From Aralia elata (taxonomy: Eukaryota > Streptophyta > Magnoliopsida > Apiales > Araliaceae): 64,000 bases of DNA. The translations under genes and the position numbers were made by a program. The notes below the pieces were generated by a model. It was given only the letters and a program-made list of their open reading frames with translations, was not told where the DNA came from and ran no database searches. The stretch is from positions 76,252,272-76,316,271 of the forward strand of contig CM068385.1 in NCBI GenBank assembly GCA_034770075.1, given 5' to 3'. Positions 36,175-48,512 of this stretch are shown here, piece after piece (position 1 is the first letter of the stretch; every line of letters starts with the position of its first letter).

Positions 36175-37904
36175 ATAAGGAGTTAGCATAACCTTCTTAC
36201 TTGTTCTTTCCCCCACTTTCTAAATATTTCTTAGTGTGAGTGCTTCTTTGAGTGTGGTAAGAATACTTGAGTGTTGGTAACATCAATAAGAGTGCAAGGA
36301 TTGCTCAGGTGAGTCTTTTATCTAAAATATAGTTACATAAACACCCACACACATTACACAATATTTACAACTCTTCCTTTAGAAGACTCTTCCTTTAGAA
36401 AAATTTTCCTTTAGTAGACTCTTCCTTTAGAAGACTCTTCTTTTAGAAGATTCATTTTGAAAAGCTCCCTCTAGAAGATTGTTTCGAAATGTTATTTTAT
36501 TCATTCAAAAATTATTTTGAAAGTTTATTCTACTCTATTTTGTACACTACACAAATTATTTTATAAATACTATCAATATATTTTTGGCAATTTTAAAAAA
36601 TACGAATTAGTTTACACCATAAAACTTATATAAGGCAATTACTAACTAAATCATAAATATACATTTAGGTTGATCTCCTACATAAGAAGTAGAATCTAGT
36701 CACGTGCTAAGGTAAGAGATATCATTTTCTTTCATACTCCTACATTTAAGCTTACTATGGTAAGAAATTATTATTCGTTTCTACAACTCTAACGTTAACC
36801 GGTGAAAATTCCTACAATAATAATTTGTCAAAATTTTCATAATAATTTCTGTTTCATCTAATATCTTTTGACATGAATCTTCCTGTTAAATTCTAGCCGT
36901 TATATTAGAGCTGTGAACTTTTGGACTGTGAACATTTTAAATTTTGAACTTTACATTTCAATAATGAACATTTGACTTGAACTTTCTATTTGAACTGTGA
37001 ACATTTTAGACTGTTAAATATTCTTTGTACCATAAACCTTACCGTTGAACTTCCTATCTATGAATTTTAGACAATACCCTTGGACTTGAACTCATTCTGA
37101 TATTCTGAAATCGTGTCGACAATTTGAATATTATTGGACTGTGAACAAATTAAATTATTCCTTAAACATAACTAAATTATAGATCTCTAATATTCATTCA
37201 TTGTTTTATTATTCTTATTATTTTTGTTTATTCTTGTCATTGTGCTAACCATCAAAACTCAAACTGTTGTGAATGTCTTTGGCTGGGGTGCAAAGATAAT
37301 ATGGTCGTTGGGTGTTTTTAGCCTGTGTGACAAAGATATGTGGTGAAAGTTCTCTTTGGCTTGGGTGCAAAGAAGAACTGTTGTTTGACATGATTATAAC
37401 CATTGGTGTTACAGTTGATGGAATCTTGATGATAAATTTTAAATTGGAGAAGATAGTAGACATTATTGTCTATTTGACTCTCCTAATGCATTTCTCATTC
37501 TGCTGCAGTTATTTGTTAAAAACTTATATTGTTTAGTATTTTCTAAATCTCTGATTTATCGTTGTTAAAGACTAAAGATAAATTTATTCTTTTGTTATCC
37601 TAGTCATGATATTCCTTACTGGGCTATTTAAGCTCACCCTTTTATTTTTAATTCTTTTTAGGAAATGAGAATGTAGCTGAGACTAACAGTGAGAGCATGA
37701 GAATGGAGTGACGGTCCGATTTAGTAGTTATAGTAGTCCTCATTAAGTTGTAAAATAGTGCAAATAATTATAGTGAAGACTTAGTGTGTGTGCTACTGTA
37801 CTATACACGACATTGTAATAATTATAATTAAAAAAATTTATGTATGTTGTTTTATATTTTGGCGACCCAAATTGGGTTATATAGGCCCGAATTGGAAAGT
37901 GTCA
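36175..37904 (+). mobile_element. T-family LTR, right half
   Basis: It begins with the second ATAAG and continues the LTR interrupted at 15223: 'GAGTTAGCATAACC', GAGCTCACCC-like box near 37630, and GGCGACCCAAATTGGG near 37860. The end is near GTGTCA at 37904. With the left half it makes about 2.3 kb. Direct repeats 'TCTTCCTTTAGAAGAC' lie near 36370-36450. Confidence 0.75.
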
Positions 37905-39690
37905 GTGTGCAATTAAAAAAAATTAAAATATTTGAATAAAACTTAAAAAATATAGATGAGAAAAGATAACAGAGAAAAAAAAGAAACTGATGATATGTCG
38001 TGGAGGGAGGTAATTTTTTATGAGTTAACCGTTGTAAATAAATAATTTAACTAAAATATAATAATTTAAATTTTATTATAAAATAAATTAATATAAGGTG
38101 AGAGATCAAATACTCCTTCCGACTTTATAAATTAGATGATGATATTATCTATGGCCTAAATTAGTATCCTTTAGAGTTTTACATAGTTACAATCTTTTTC
38201 TATAAAATAAAGACTATAAACTAAAGAGCAAGACTACGTCCACGAGCTGTTGGTCGAGTAAGACTATGTCCACGAGCTGTTGGCCACGTAATATCCGATA
38301 CCCTTTTTGCTAAAGGCACGTGATATCTATATGTTTGTCGCGCTAATTCTCCCTCTTATAATTTCTGCCGCAACCCCCGCCGAAATCAACTCCCGTTTAC
38401 TACACGGTTATACCTCAACCATTTTATTAAATTAACAAATAAATTATACAAGATTCTCAATTTCTAGTTGTGGCGGCTTTCAGGCTTTGAATACTTTTAA
38501 CTTCAACCGTTATCTAAGACTATGTTCTAAAGTTGGAACACTCTCAAATTTAAAATTTTAAACAATATGTTTATTTTTAAGGATATCTAAGAATATGTTG
38601 TCTAAATATTTTGAATGACTAAAAAAAAGAGAAAAAGAAAAAGTAACCGTTTATCTCACATACGTGTGTTTAGGTCTCATGGAAAATTATAATTATCACT
38701 ACTATAATTATTCCCTCCGTTGCTTTTTATTTGTCTTTTTAAAGAGTGAAATTTATTTTTTTGTCATTAGTGGATTTTAAGAAAGTGTTAATGACTTAAT
38801 TTTTCATATTATCCCTACATTAAATACTAACTTGTTTCTTTTTTATCTTTTTCAATAAATTTTAAAAGCATAATATTGAGATTTTACAACCATTTTGGTC
38901 AATTAGACAAATCATTAATTACATTTCTTAATTTTTGTGTTTTCTTCTAAAACATTAATTTAAAAGAAACAAAAGAAGTACTTTTCTATAGGTAAATTTT
39001 ATCTAAAATCTCATCATTTATTTTTAACAAAATTTTGCGTCATGAAAAAGTTTAGGTCTATATTTCTACAAATTATATTTTTAAGCTAGCACTTGCAAGA
39101 AAGTAATTTTCTTTATCTTTTATTTTCTTTTACTTTCATTATTTTTCCTAAAACTCATATTTCCATGTAAAATTCTTGACATCCAAACAGTGGAATTCTG
39201 TCGAAATGTCTATTTCAACTACTTTTAAGATATCAAATACAAGAATGGAATGCTTGATGAGGATGAGCATTTCATTCCGTCCCTAATCTGTTCAACCAAA
39301 CAACACCTAATTACTCATTTTCTTTAAAATTAGTTAGCCCCATTTAATTATACCTTGGAATGTGAACAATCATCTATATTTAATTAATATTAAATTTTTG
39401 CATTCTTAAATATCCTTTTATGATTTTTTTTTAATTTTTTTGTATTTATGAACATTTTTAGGGTGGGATAACTTTACTGACAGGAAAGAGATGGCTCTGT
39501 GTGCTCAACTGCTGTTACACATATTCATTAGGGAAGAGGAAGAAATCACACTTAGAGGCATAAACGGATATATACGAATCCGGATACAATGATATTCGTA
39601 TCCGAAAAATTTATTCGGTATCTGTATCAGATATCCAACAGATTTTAAAAATAATATCCGTATCCGGTATTCGGAATAATATCTGAATAC
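37905..39690. other. AT-rich intergenic stretch
   Basis: No gene is recognised. A 30-bp tandem duplication ('AAGACTA.GTCCACGAGCTG') lies at about 38230-38287. A Stowaway-like MITE lies at 38709-38980. Just left of the CACTA end (about 39570-39690) there are scattered TATCCG/CGGATA-type motifs. This may be original host sequence. Confidence 0.5.
38709..38980. mobile_element. degenerate Stowaway-like MITE
   Basis: The left end TTCCCTCCGTTGCTTTT and the reverse complement of the right end (CTTCTTTTGTTTCTTTT) align with almost all differences being C/T. Both ends are flanked by TA. The 'CCCTCCGT' start and about 270-base AT-rich body without an ORF fit Stowaway (Tc1/mariner-derived) elements. 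Confidence 0.5.
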
Positions 39691-39975
39691 CACTACAAGA
39701 AAAAGACATTATTCCGACGGAATTATTTCTGGCGGAATATATTCCGTCGAGAATAATTTATTTTCGATGGAATATTGCATCGAACATAATTCCGTCAAAA
39801 CTAATCTATTCCCGACGGAATTCTGTCGAAAATATGAGACCATATTGGCGCCAATGTTCTCGCGCAGCGCCAACATTATTTTCGAGGGAAAAATAATTAC
39901 TGTCGGCGGAATATCCGTCGAGGTTAACTCAATTTCGAGAGATTTAAGTCCGACGGAATAATCTGTCAAAAATAT
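39691..39975 (+). repeat. CACTA terminal repeat and subterminal motif array
   Basis: After the terminus, ATTCCG-A-CGGAAT at 39711-39723 is followed by many variants (ATTCCGTCGA, CGACGGAATTCTGTCGA, GGCGGAATATCCGTCGA, GTCCGACGGAATA) on both strands. CACTA subterminal arrays are binding sites for the TNPA-type protein. A diverged inverted pair TTTCTGACAGAA (40767-40778) and TTCTGTCAGAAA (40792-40803) looks like the same motif after C-to-T decay. Confidence 0.75.
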
Positions 39976-40803
39976 CCTTTAAAACCTAAAAATATTTTAG
40001 TTCCCTCAGTCGCCGCTGCTGTTTACTCTCAAAAGTCTCTCTCTCTCTCTCATCGCTCTCTCATCAGTCTCTTATTTCTCTCTTAGTCACTCATCTCTTT
40101 GCTCTCTCATCACCGACGACGGCCGTGTGCCTCCCCACCTTCGACGCCGCAACACCTCAGCACTCTCCTCACCTCCGGCGACGACTAACTGAGACATCCG
40201 ACATCGTTGCCTCCCCACATCCAGTAGTGTCTCCTCCTCCTTCTCCTCTTTAAGGTACTTTGTTACATAGAAAGGTTAGTGGTTAATTAATTTCAGTATA
40301 GTTAATTTTTTTCTAGCCTATAATTTTTTTTTTAAAATTTGATATGGGATTACTTAATTTCTGAATACATTGGTGCTGAGACTATAAAATTATAATATTT
40401 AGTTGTTGGTATTGTTGCTAAAATTGGGATTAAGTTTTGAGTTGTTGCTGCCCTAATTTTTCAACATTCATGCCTAATTTGGACTGCCTTTTATTTGGTC
40501 AAGTGTATGGTACTTCATGACTCAATTGGGTCTGAATATCAAAATATTTGGGCGATTTTGCCACTGATTTTGGGACTGTTTATGTTCATCAATGTGTTTG
40601 GCTTTGATTATGAGGTTAAATTGCAACATACATATTCTGTATCAATTTGGGTTATATGTTCTACTTTGTATGAACTTTTTGAATGTATCAATTTGGCTTA
40701 TGTTTAGGTATACTGAATGTTCAGTAAGTGTTTGATGATTCATGGAGTATGTAGGAATATTTGTTATTTCTGACAGAATTTTTGACTGAATTTCTGTCAG
40801 AAA

Positions 40804-41600
40804 TATTCAATTGAAAAATTTATGGGCCCTACATGTATTTATATAATTTTTAATTGGTTTCTCAATATTAAAATAAACTAAGTAGGATTTACTTAGTTTC
40901 TTACTACTAAAATAAATTAATAAGGAATAAAATAATTTAATTAAAATAAAATAATTTAATGAAAATAAATTATTTAATATAATGTAATACAAAATAAATT
41001 AAAAAAAGAAAATACATTAAATAAAATAAATTTATTTTAATTTAATAAAATAAATTAAATTTTAAAAAATAGATAATATAATACAATACAAAATAAAAAA
41101 TTATAATAAAATAAATTTAATAATTTAAAATTAATTTAATAAATTTTAATAAATTGAATTAATTTAATAAAATTACAAAATTACAAAATTAGATAATAAA
41201 ATAAATTTAATTAATAAATTAAATTAAATTAAAAAATTAAAACATTAGATAATAAAATAAAATAAAATAAAAAATTTAATTTAAATTAATTAATTTAAAT
41301 TTAATTTAATAAAACAAAAAAAGTAAAATAACATAAAATAAAATAATAAACTAAATAAACTACATATAATATAATACAAAATAAAATAAATAAAATAAAA
41401 TAAATTATAGCTAACTAAATCTACAAAAAATAATTGAAATAAAGCATTTACTTAGTTTTTCACAATTAAAATAAAATAAAATAAGTATTATAATACAATA
41501 TAATATAACAAACTAAGTAGCATTTACTTAGTTTATCATTGGAAAAATAAACTAAATAGCATTTGCTTAGTTTTTCATAATTGCAATAAAGTGCATATAT
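40804..41600. repeat. AT low-complexity tract
   Basis: About 800 bases are built mostly from AAATAAAATAAATTTAAT-type words with almost no G or C. It lies inside the CACTA 5' region, upstream of the transposase. No coding sequence is recognised. Confidence 0.8.
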
Positions 41601-41646
41601 ACCTGTGCATGTAGTATATTAATTAAGAGCTTAGAAACTCGTTCGA

Positions 41647-41693
41647 CATTCACTCAATAGGAGTGAATGCCGAATAGTCCCCAGTTTGGGACT
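41647..41693 (+). other. tandem stem-loops in the CACTA transposase leader
   Basis: CATTCACTC-AATAG-GAGTGAATG (41647-41669) is a perfect 9-bp stem. It is followed by AGTCCC-CAGTTT-GGGACT (41676-41693), a perfect 6-bp stem. They sit about 350 bases upstream of the transposase ATG, in the likely 5' leader or promoter. Confidence 0.6.
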
Positions 41694-42044
41694 GTTGCTG
41701 GATGTTATGTCTCTCACTTAGGCCGGTGCCAAATGTCTTGGGTACGTTTTTTCTGAGAAGAGGATTTTTCGCCCAGAGTCTCTACATGTTCTCCGAGTGC
41801 ATACATATACTAAGTTGTCTTGGTCTATTTCATGTACTTGGAGACCGTGGGGAAGTGATGCCTAAATTTTCTTGAAACAGAAAGAAATGTGCTCGCGGTA
41901 TTGGCACTAGTTAGGAGACGCATCCAGGAACGGGATAAAGCCTAACCCCTGTAACGTGGTCATATTGTCAAATAGAAAATCATGCTTGGACCATATACAT
42001 GAATATATATTCCCTTTCTAATTGGGTATTTTCTTCAATTAAAG

Positions 42045-45000
42045 ATGTCAGTCGATCGGAGTTGGATGTACCGTAGGATACGGGTAGATGGGAGGAGATT
42101 AGTTGATGCGTACTGTGATGGGGTCTGCAATTTTATGAACAAAGTAATAGAACATGCTAATGATCCGAACGGAAAGATGACATGCCCATGTCTTAAGTGT
42201 AAAAATATGATCTGGAAGAAAGCTAACGAAGTTAAATTTGACTTGTTTTCACGCGGGTTTGTGGATGGGTATTCGATATGGATTCATTACGGGGAATCAC
42301 ATGAGTTGAGAGAAGTGATCGACAGTACTGCAAACCAACTAATTCAATGGGATTCATACGCCGATAATTATGATGTCGTGGACATGTTGATCGATGCTTA
42401 TAGCCCTAACAATATTGACTGGGCTAAAAATGAGCATTCGCCAAGCAGTGCTCAGCATGTGCCAAATAATACAGCTGCTGCCTTTTACAAAATACTATTT
42501 GAATCGGGGGTCCCACTGTATCCTGGAAATGATAAGCACATCAGGCTATCTACAGTGACGAAACTTTTACACCTCAAGAATGAGCATGACTGTAGTGAGC
42601 GAGATTTTAATGATTTGCTTGCTATTATCAGCGAGTTCTTACCGACTGATCATACTATGGCCGCGAATTACTATGAAGTGAAGAAGATGATAAAAGGGTT
42701 GAATATGGGGTATGAGAAGATCGATGTTTGTGAGAAGGATTGAATGTTATATTATGGGGAAGACAAAGATAAGGTGCAGTGTGAAATCTGCAACTTGCCT
42801 CGGTACAAGACGACAAAATGTGGGGAGAAGGAGAAACATGTGCCTAAGAAGATCTTACGGTGCTTTCCTCTTGCAGCCAGACTGCAGCGTGTATTCATGT
42901 CGCCGCACACTACTGAGCATATGAGTTGGCACAAAAGAAGGGACATTGTGCCTGGTCAGATGACTCACCTTGTAGATGGAGATGAATGGAAGAAGTTTGA
43001 TGAAAATTTTCCAGAATTTGCTGATGAAGTTAGGAATGCCAGGCTTGGCATGGCTACGGATGGCTTTTGTCCACTTAATAATTTTAGCCAGCCCTACTCT
43101 ATTTGGCCAGTGATCAAGGTAGCTTATAATCTTCCACCGTTAATGTGCATGAGAGATCCGTATATGTTCTTGACTTTACTCATACCGGGGGATAAAAGTC
43201 CTACAAAAGACATAAACGTGTACCTTAGACCGTTAGTTGATAAACTTAAGATGTTGTGGGAGACGGGGATTTAAACTTATGATAAATCGGTTAAGCAGAA
43301 TTTTTTGATGAAGGCCGCTCTGTTGTGGAGTATTACTAACTATCCGGCACTTGGGATGATCAGTGGTTGGTCGACTCACGGAAAGCTATCATGTCCAGTC
43401 TGTATGGGGAATGTGCAAGGCACACAACTACTTCATGGGCAAAAAACTAGTTTCTTTAGAACTGCTCGTAGATTCTTGCCTGTTGATCACAGTTATAGAA
43501 AGATGTCTACAAAGTTCAACAGAAAGATAGAGAAGAAGGGGTTATTAGTCGATTATCGGGCAACAAGGTCTTGGGCTGGCTAAATGATCTGAAATTTTCA
43601 CCGCCAGGGAAGGAGCATGGTAAGTTGAGAGCAATAGGGTACGGGAAAACTCATAACTGGACACAGTCGCCTATTTGGTTTGAGTTGTCATACTGGGTCA
43701 AACTATCAGTCCGTCATTGTATAGATGTCATGCATACGGAAAAGAATGTGTTCGAGAATATGTTTTACACCGTGCTAGATGCGAGTGGTAAAACCAAATA
43801 TAATGATAAAGCACGTGAAGATTTGGAGGCAATGAACATCAGACGGGAATTGTGGCTCCATCCTAACAACGAAAAACCAAAAGCTCCATTTTGTCTTACC
43901 AAGCAACAGGTTGAAGACATTTGCAAGTGGGTAAGTGCATTGCAGCTCTTTGATGGATATGCTTCTAACATATCTTGTTGCAGTAAGGTTCAGCAGTTAA
44001 ACATTACTAGGTTCAAGAGTCACGATTGCCATGTATTCATGCAGAAGTTGATGCCAATTGCATTTTGTGGGATGTTACCCAGAAAAATTATTGACGCCTT
44101 GACTGAACTTTCAAATTTCTTTTGGGATCTTTGCTTAACGGTTATAAGGTATAGTGATGTGGATCAGATGGAGAAAAATATAGTGCTGACAATGTGCAAG
44201 GTCGAAATGATCTTGCCTCCAGGGTTCTTTGACTCGATGGAGCATTTGCCTATTCATCTACCATATGAACTTAAGCTTGGAAGATCGGTGCAATATCGGT
44301 GGATGTATCCTTTTGAGAGGTAATATCATCTGCATTGTGCAACTTTGATGATATTTATAATTAATAGTCTAAATTAATGCCTTTCAATTATTATACCCAC
44401 AGATACATGCGTCGATTAAAGTAGAAAATTAAAAACAAAGCTCGTGTAGAGGGTTCTATTGCTGAACACTATACGAAAAAAGAGCTTGTCAACTTCTGCT
44501 CCTTGTACTTTGACGATATAGTCTCAACAAAACACAACCGTTTAAGTCGGAATGAGGTAGTCGGACCTTAATCTTGTGTTGATGATTTAGTTGTATTCAC
44601 TTATCCGGCTAAACCATTTGGCCCAGAGATGAGACGATAACTTACCTAACCGACAAAGTTTTGAAGATTGTATCTACATACATCAAGTATGTATCATTTT
44701 TGTCGATTCTTAAATTTTTCAAAGGGTAATATTGTAAATTAGACCTTGTTATTATTATTTCAGTTCATTCGAAGACGAAGCATATGCTTCTAACCTGGGA
44801 CTAACTACAGCACAGTTGGAAGCATTCACCACTAAAAATTTTCAATAGTGGTTTAAGAGAAGGGTTGAAGAAGATAACGCTTATGAGCGTTTTAGATATG
44901 TTATTTTAGGTCCGTGCAAACTTAGCAGTTCATATCGTTAATGGGTACAGATTCAAGGTTGATGACTTAAATGCACTGGTATTAGTCAATTCTGGCATTG

Positions 45001-45589
45001 TCGTGTTGGGAAGCTGTTACCAAAATTCCGAGTCCAATTACTATGGACGATTAGAGGACGTGGTTGTGCTCAATTATCTTGGAGCTAAAAAGGTTGTTAT
45101 ATTTAAGTGTCACTAGTTTGATAATGAAAAAGGTGTTAAAGTTGATCGTAATAGAATTGTTACAATAGATATAAAGTCAAAGCTACAGTCTGATGACGTA
45201 TTCGTATTAGCCAGCCAAGCGACTCAAGTGTACTACGCCCCTAATGTAGTAAATTCTAGAAGCTCCTTGTATACAGTTGTCACAACGAAAACCAGGGCAT
45301 TTGATGGTAGTGATTTGTCTGGAACGGATGACCCGTTACAAGAACAAGTTAGCAATCCCAGCCACATATTGATGACGATATGTTGACAGAAGATGTCGTT
45401 AACGTACCCATTGATGATGAAGAAGCCGAGGATGACGTTGTTGTCACTAACTATGTCGTTGTACAAGATGATAACGACGAAAAAATTAATACGGAAGAGG
45501 AAGAGACTGAATCTGAGGATGAAATTGATTTTAATTTTGACGAGTTTAACGACGTACTAAGTTTAAACTTATTATTGTTTTTTAAATAA
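42045..45589 (+). pseudogene. TNP2-type CACTA transposase pseudogene
   Basis: From ATG 42045 the first frame holds the transposase-associated domain ('YCDGVCNFMNKV', 'CPCLKCKN', 'LFSRGFVDGYSIWIHYGE'). The TNP2 core follows ('LRCFPLAARLQRVFMS', 'MSWHKR', 'DGFCPLNNFSQPYSIWPVI', 'HGKLSCPVCMG', 'SVRHCIDVMHTEKNVFENM'). The downstream DUF4218-like part ends its exon at 'RWMYPFER', with an 83-base intron (44320-44402, GT...AG) that keeps frame into 'YMRRLK'. DUF4216-like sequence ('NYYGRLEDV' in shifted frames, 'FVLASQATQVYYAPN') reaches an acidic tail ending at 45587. Breaks: stops at 42741-42743 and 43272-43274, a frameshift near 43550, a stop just after the intron and several more after 44800. 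It would bind and cut CACTA ends, but it is dead. Confidence 0.85.
44320..44402 (+). other. intron in the CACTA transposase
   Basis: The donor GTAATA follows 'PFER', and the acceptor ACCCACAG precedes ATACATGCG. Removing 83 bases keeps the reading frame (AG|A completes an Arg codon). An intron at this place is normal in plant TNP2-type genes, from memory. Confidence 0.7.
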
Positions 45590-45672
45590 TTTACTAATCA
45601 AAATGGTATTTATGACTGATAAATTAACTAGAAATTAATTATCTCGTTGTTTCTAATTACAGTAGTACAATT

Positions 45673-46139
45673 ATGGCTAGGCATAGCGGTGGAGGTTGCC
45701 GCGGTGGTGGCCATGCAGGATCTGGCGACGGCTCCTAGGGCGGGACGTCGTCATCAGCTAGTAAGTTTCCATCTTTTTGGAGATTAACTTTTTTCTACTT
45801 AATTGTTTAACGTATATGAAAATAATATATTTAAATAATTTCATCACTTAAACTTACAGATATTGGTCGTCGACATCAGCGAGGGACTAACCTCGGATTA
45901 TTTGGGCATCCGTCGGTAGTTCCACACATTGTCCGTGTAGATGTCAACTCGGCGCAGTAAGTGTCTAATATAATATAACTCACGCAATTAAATTATTTAT
46001 ATGATTACATGATTAAAGTAACACATATATTGTCTGCCTATCTCGTATTGTAGTATCCTAGACCCGGTCGCTAAGCATACGGTACACGCTATTTGCTTGA
46101 CACACCTGCCTACGGGTTGTATGCAATTCACTCAGTACG
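45673..46139 (+). pseudogene. fragments of a second CACTA gene
   Basis: A short Gly/Arg/His-rich start (ATG near 45674, 'RHSGGGCRGGGHAGSG') hits a stop. After an apparent intron it continues with 'GRRHQRGTNLGLFGHPSVVPHIVRV' near 45865-45950. Position after the transposase and Gly-rich N-terminus suit a TNPA-like gene, but I see no decisive domain. It is truncated by the next element. Confidence 0.45.
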
Positions 46140-46449
46140 CACAGTATGATGCCAGATATATGGACACTGATGAGGACATGCCTAGCTTGGATTCAAATGG
46201 AGGTCATGGATCTGATTCGGTGCAAGTTCCAATTGGACTAGTGACGAGGGCTAGAGCTAAGCGTTTCAAGGATGGATTACTTGTTCTTATTCAAGCCACT
46301 TAGAAAGAGAAAGGAACGAGTTCGGGAGCTTTGGAGGTGAGATCTATGGGATCTAAGCTTGTGAATATGATAGGAGTGAATGACCAAAGCATTGATCTTG
46401 ATCCAAACAACGTTCCAGACCAAAGCCCGGAAAGCAAACTCGGAAGTTA
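46140..46449 (+). pseudogene. C-terminal end of a gypsy polyprotein (family G)
   Basis: The reading 'VPIGLVTRARAKRFKDGLLVLIQAT', then a TAG at about 46301 and 'KEKGTSSG', 'MGSKLVNMIGVN' to a TAA at 46447, is like the 'TRARAK..K' tail of plant Ty3/gypsy polyproteins. The join to CACTA sequence near 46140 is approximate. Everything upstream (RT, integrase) is missing. Confidence 0.5.
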
Positions 46450-47256
46450 AAATTCAGGGAATTCGCCCCAGCAAGCTAAGCAAGCTTATTAAACTCGTCC
46501 CGGCGAGTTCGTCTTTATCCAAGCGCGCCCCAACGAGCTTTGAATCTGCCCCAGGCAATTCGTCTCTATCTAGTTCGCCCTGGCGAATTCCCACAAGCCA
46601 AATGAATTCGTCCCGGCACAGTTTCGCCCCGGCGAGTTCCCACAGTTCATTGAATTCGCCCTGGCGAATTGGTCGAATTCCAGTTGACGCGTTTTAACGA
46701 GATTTTGATACGAATTTCCTTATTTAATTAGTTATTTTCAGCATATTTTCAAATTCTTATTGTATTTCGGTTGCTTTTAGATAGGATTTTGATTCCAATT
46801 CAATTGTTATTACCTTTTATAGATTTTAAGGATTCATGGATACTATAAATAAGTTTTATGAATGTAACTCATATACGATTCGATAATATTCAGATTTATC
46901 ATATTCTTGTGAGACTATTCTCTACTTTTGGTTCTTTGAAGAATTCCTAAGTTATTTCTTAGTTTATTATTTGAGATTCAATTATTAACTTATCATATAA
47001 CAATACATAGTTGTGTGTGGCGTCTTCTACCGCATCAATTGTCAATTGTACCGAGATTCTTGTTATATTATAAACACGGGGTTTAGGTGTCGTTGGTGTT
47101 CCATTCAACGCATTCGCATTGCTTGATCAATTGTACCAAGGTTCTCGTATCCATATAGACGTTGGGTTATGGTGTCGAGAGAGTTTCATCCAAATAGCTT
47201 GTTCAAAACGATCCGGGTGATGACCACCTCACACAAGCGTGTCGTGTAGTCTATCA
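46450..47256 (+). mobile_element. LTR of gypsy family G (start unresolved)
   Basis: The end is near CTATCA at 47256, directly before a Met-type primer site. The last 330 bases match the solo LTR at 18803-19873, reversed. TATAAATA lies near 46844. A cluster of GGCGAATT-type palindromes fills 46458-46670. I cannot find a convincing TG start; the palindromic part may begin the LTR or replace its first part. Confidence 0.6.
46458..46670. repeat. cluster of degenerate GC-cored palindromes in family-G LTR
   Basis: About eight copies of a motif on the pattern AATTCGCC-NN-GGCGAATT are present. The best is 46653-46670 (perfect 8-bp arms, 2-base centre). Others are 46572-46589 (7 of 8), 46492-46509 and 46542-46561, and half sites at 46458, 46521, 46604 and 46621. 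They lie about 170 bases upstream of the LTR TATA box. Confidence 0.8.
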
Positions 47257-47258
47257 TT

Positions 47259-47271
47259 TAGTATCAGAGCT
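47259..47271 (+). promoter_or_regulatory. primer binding site, tRNA-Met type
   Basis: TAGTATCAGAGCT lies just after the LTR end. It differs slightly from the usual TGGTATCAGAGCC complementary to initiator tRNA-Met. Confidence 0.65.
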
Positions 47272-47683
47272 AAGTTTTCTAGCGAGTTACTTATCTTTAT
47301 TTTTGCGTATTTGAATTGTTGAGGAAAAAAAATAAATTATTTTTAGTTTATTTCAATTGTTGATAATCCTATTATTTGAGGCTTACAAGAGGAGTACAAG
47401 GCGATTAATCTGTAATAGTTATGGTATTCCGAAATTCGCACACTCTATAATTGTTTTGTGATAAGTTATTTTTGAATTGATTTGAAAACTGTGATATTAT
47501 TTAGTAATTTCAAAAAGAACTAATAAGAGAGAATTGTGAGTGGTAAAAGGCAAGAGTAGTGAGTTTATTTGAGGGTAAAAGCCTATTGAGTGCATACACG
47601 AGCGATACATTAAATTCGAGCGAAACATGTAAGGGAGCGGTAAGGAAATTTGTCTTTTAATAACCTTTGTTTTGCAGTGAATC

Positions 47684-48212
47684 ATGTCTAACTCAAATGA
47701 TAAAGATGTTTTTGAAGAGTCTACATCTAATTTTGACCCGAAATTTATGATGGAGGCTATGATGAAAGAATTTACTAGGCAGTTGAGCGTGGCAATGGAG
47801 CAGGTGCACGAGCGCATCGATCAGATGAGTGACACCTGACGGGAACAATCTCAAAACCCCCTCGGTGGACGTCCAAAGGGAAGGACTAAGCAAAGGGAAG
47901 CTAGAACGGAGGATACTTATTTTGTTGATGGGTTTAGTGAAGAGGAAGATCAAGAATCTGACTTCATTCATCGGAGGCAAATAGGTGCTAGAGATAGAGG
48001 TGATAGAAATCGGGTGGACAACAACTTGGATAACATTAAAATGAAGATTCCAGCTTTCCAAGGTAGAAGTGATCCCGAGGCTTACTTAGAGTGGGAAAAG
48101 AAGATGGAATGAGTATTTGAATGTCATAACTATTTAGATCTCAAGAAATTCAAATTGGTTGTTACCGAATTCTCAGATTATTCAGTTACTTGGTGGGATC
48201 AGTTGATGACTA
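47684..48212 (+). pseudogene. family-G gag, cut by the Ogre insertion
   Basis: ATG 47684 opens a gag with an acidic N-terminus and a helix ('MMEAMMKEFTRQLSVAMEQV'). A TGA follows 'MSDT' near 47837. The retrotransposon gag domain start comes next ('MKIPAFQGRSDPEAYLEWEKKME', TGA near 48110, then 'VFECHNY', 'KFKLVVTEFSDYSVTWWDQL'). It ends where the Ogre LTR begins at 48213. Two stops plus truncation make it dead. Confidence 0.75.
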
Positions 48213-48512
48213 TGTAGACACCCAAATTTTGCGTTTCCTTCTACTAACCATGACAGGAGGGCGAAATCGTCAATTGAACCGGCTTGCGGGAGCAAAGGAG
48301 CGGGCACAAGGGCAAGCGCCCGGCACCGCCGCAATGTTTTGGGCAACCCAAGTTTACGTGACAATAAAGCCGTCCGAGGCAGGCATTTCCGAATGAGGTG
48401 GCACGTCTCCCGGAAATTCCCGGACTGCAGAATACGAGCCTGTCAGCGAAAACCGACGTTGCGGCACGAAAATCGAGGCGTGGCACGAAAATCGAGAAAG
48501 TCAAGCCCGCCA

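Larger units (their letters stand above)
39691..46139 (+). mobile_element. CACTA (En/Spm) transposon, decayed, right end missing
   Basis: It starts CACTACAAGAAAAA at 39691, the usual CACTA terminal inverted repeat, followed by subterminal ATTCCG/CGGAAT motifs. It contains a TNP2-type transposase pseudogene (42045-45589) and fragments of a second gene. No reverse-complement terminus (TTTTTCTTGTAGTG) is visible before gypsy-type coding sequence begins near 46140, so the right end was lost by deletion or replacement; the boundary is approximate. Confidence 0.8.

Noticed and set aside
45900..46320. Right terminal inverted repeat of the CACTA element
   Set aside because: No TTTTTCTTGTAGTG-like sequence is visible; the right end is treated as missing.
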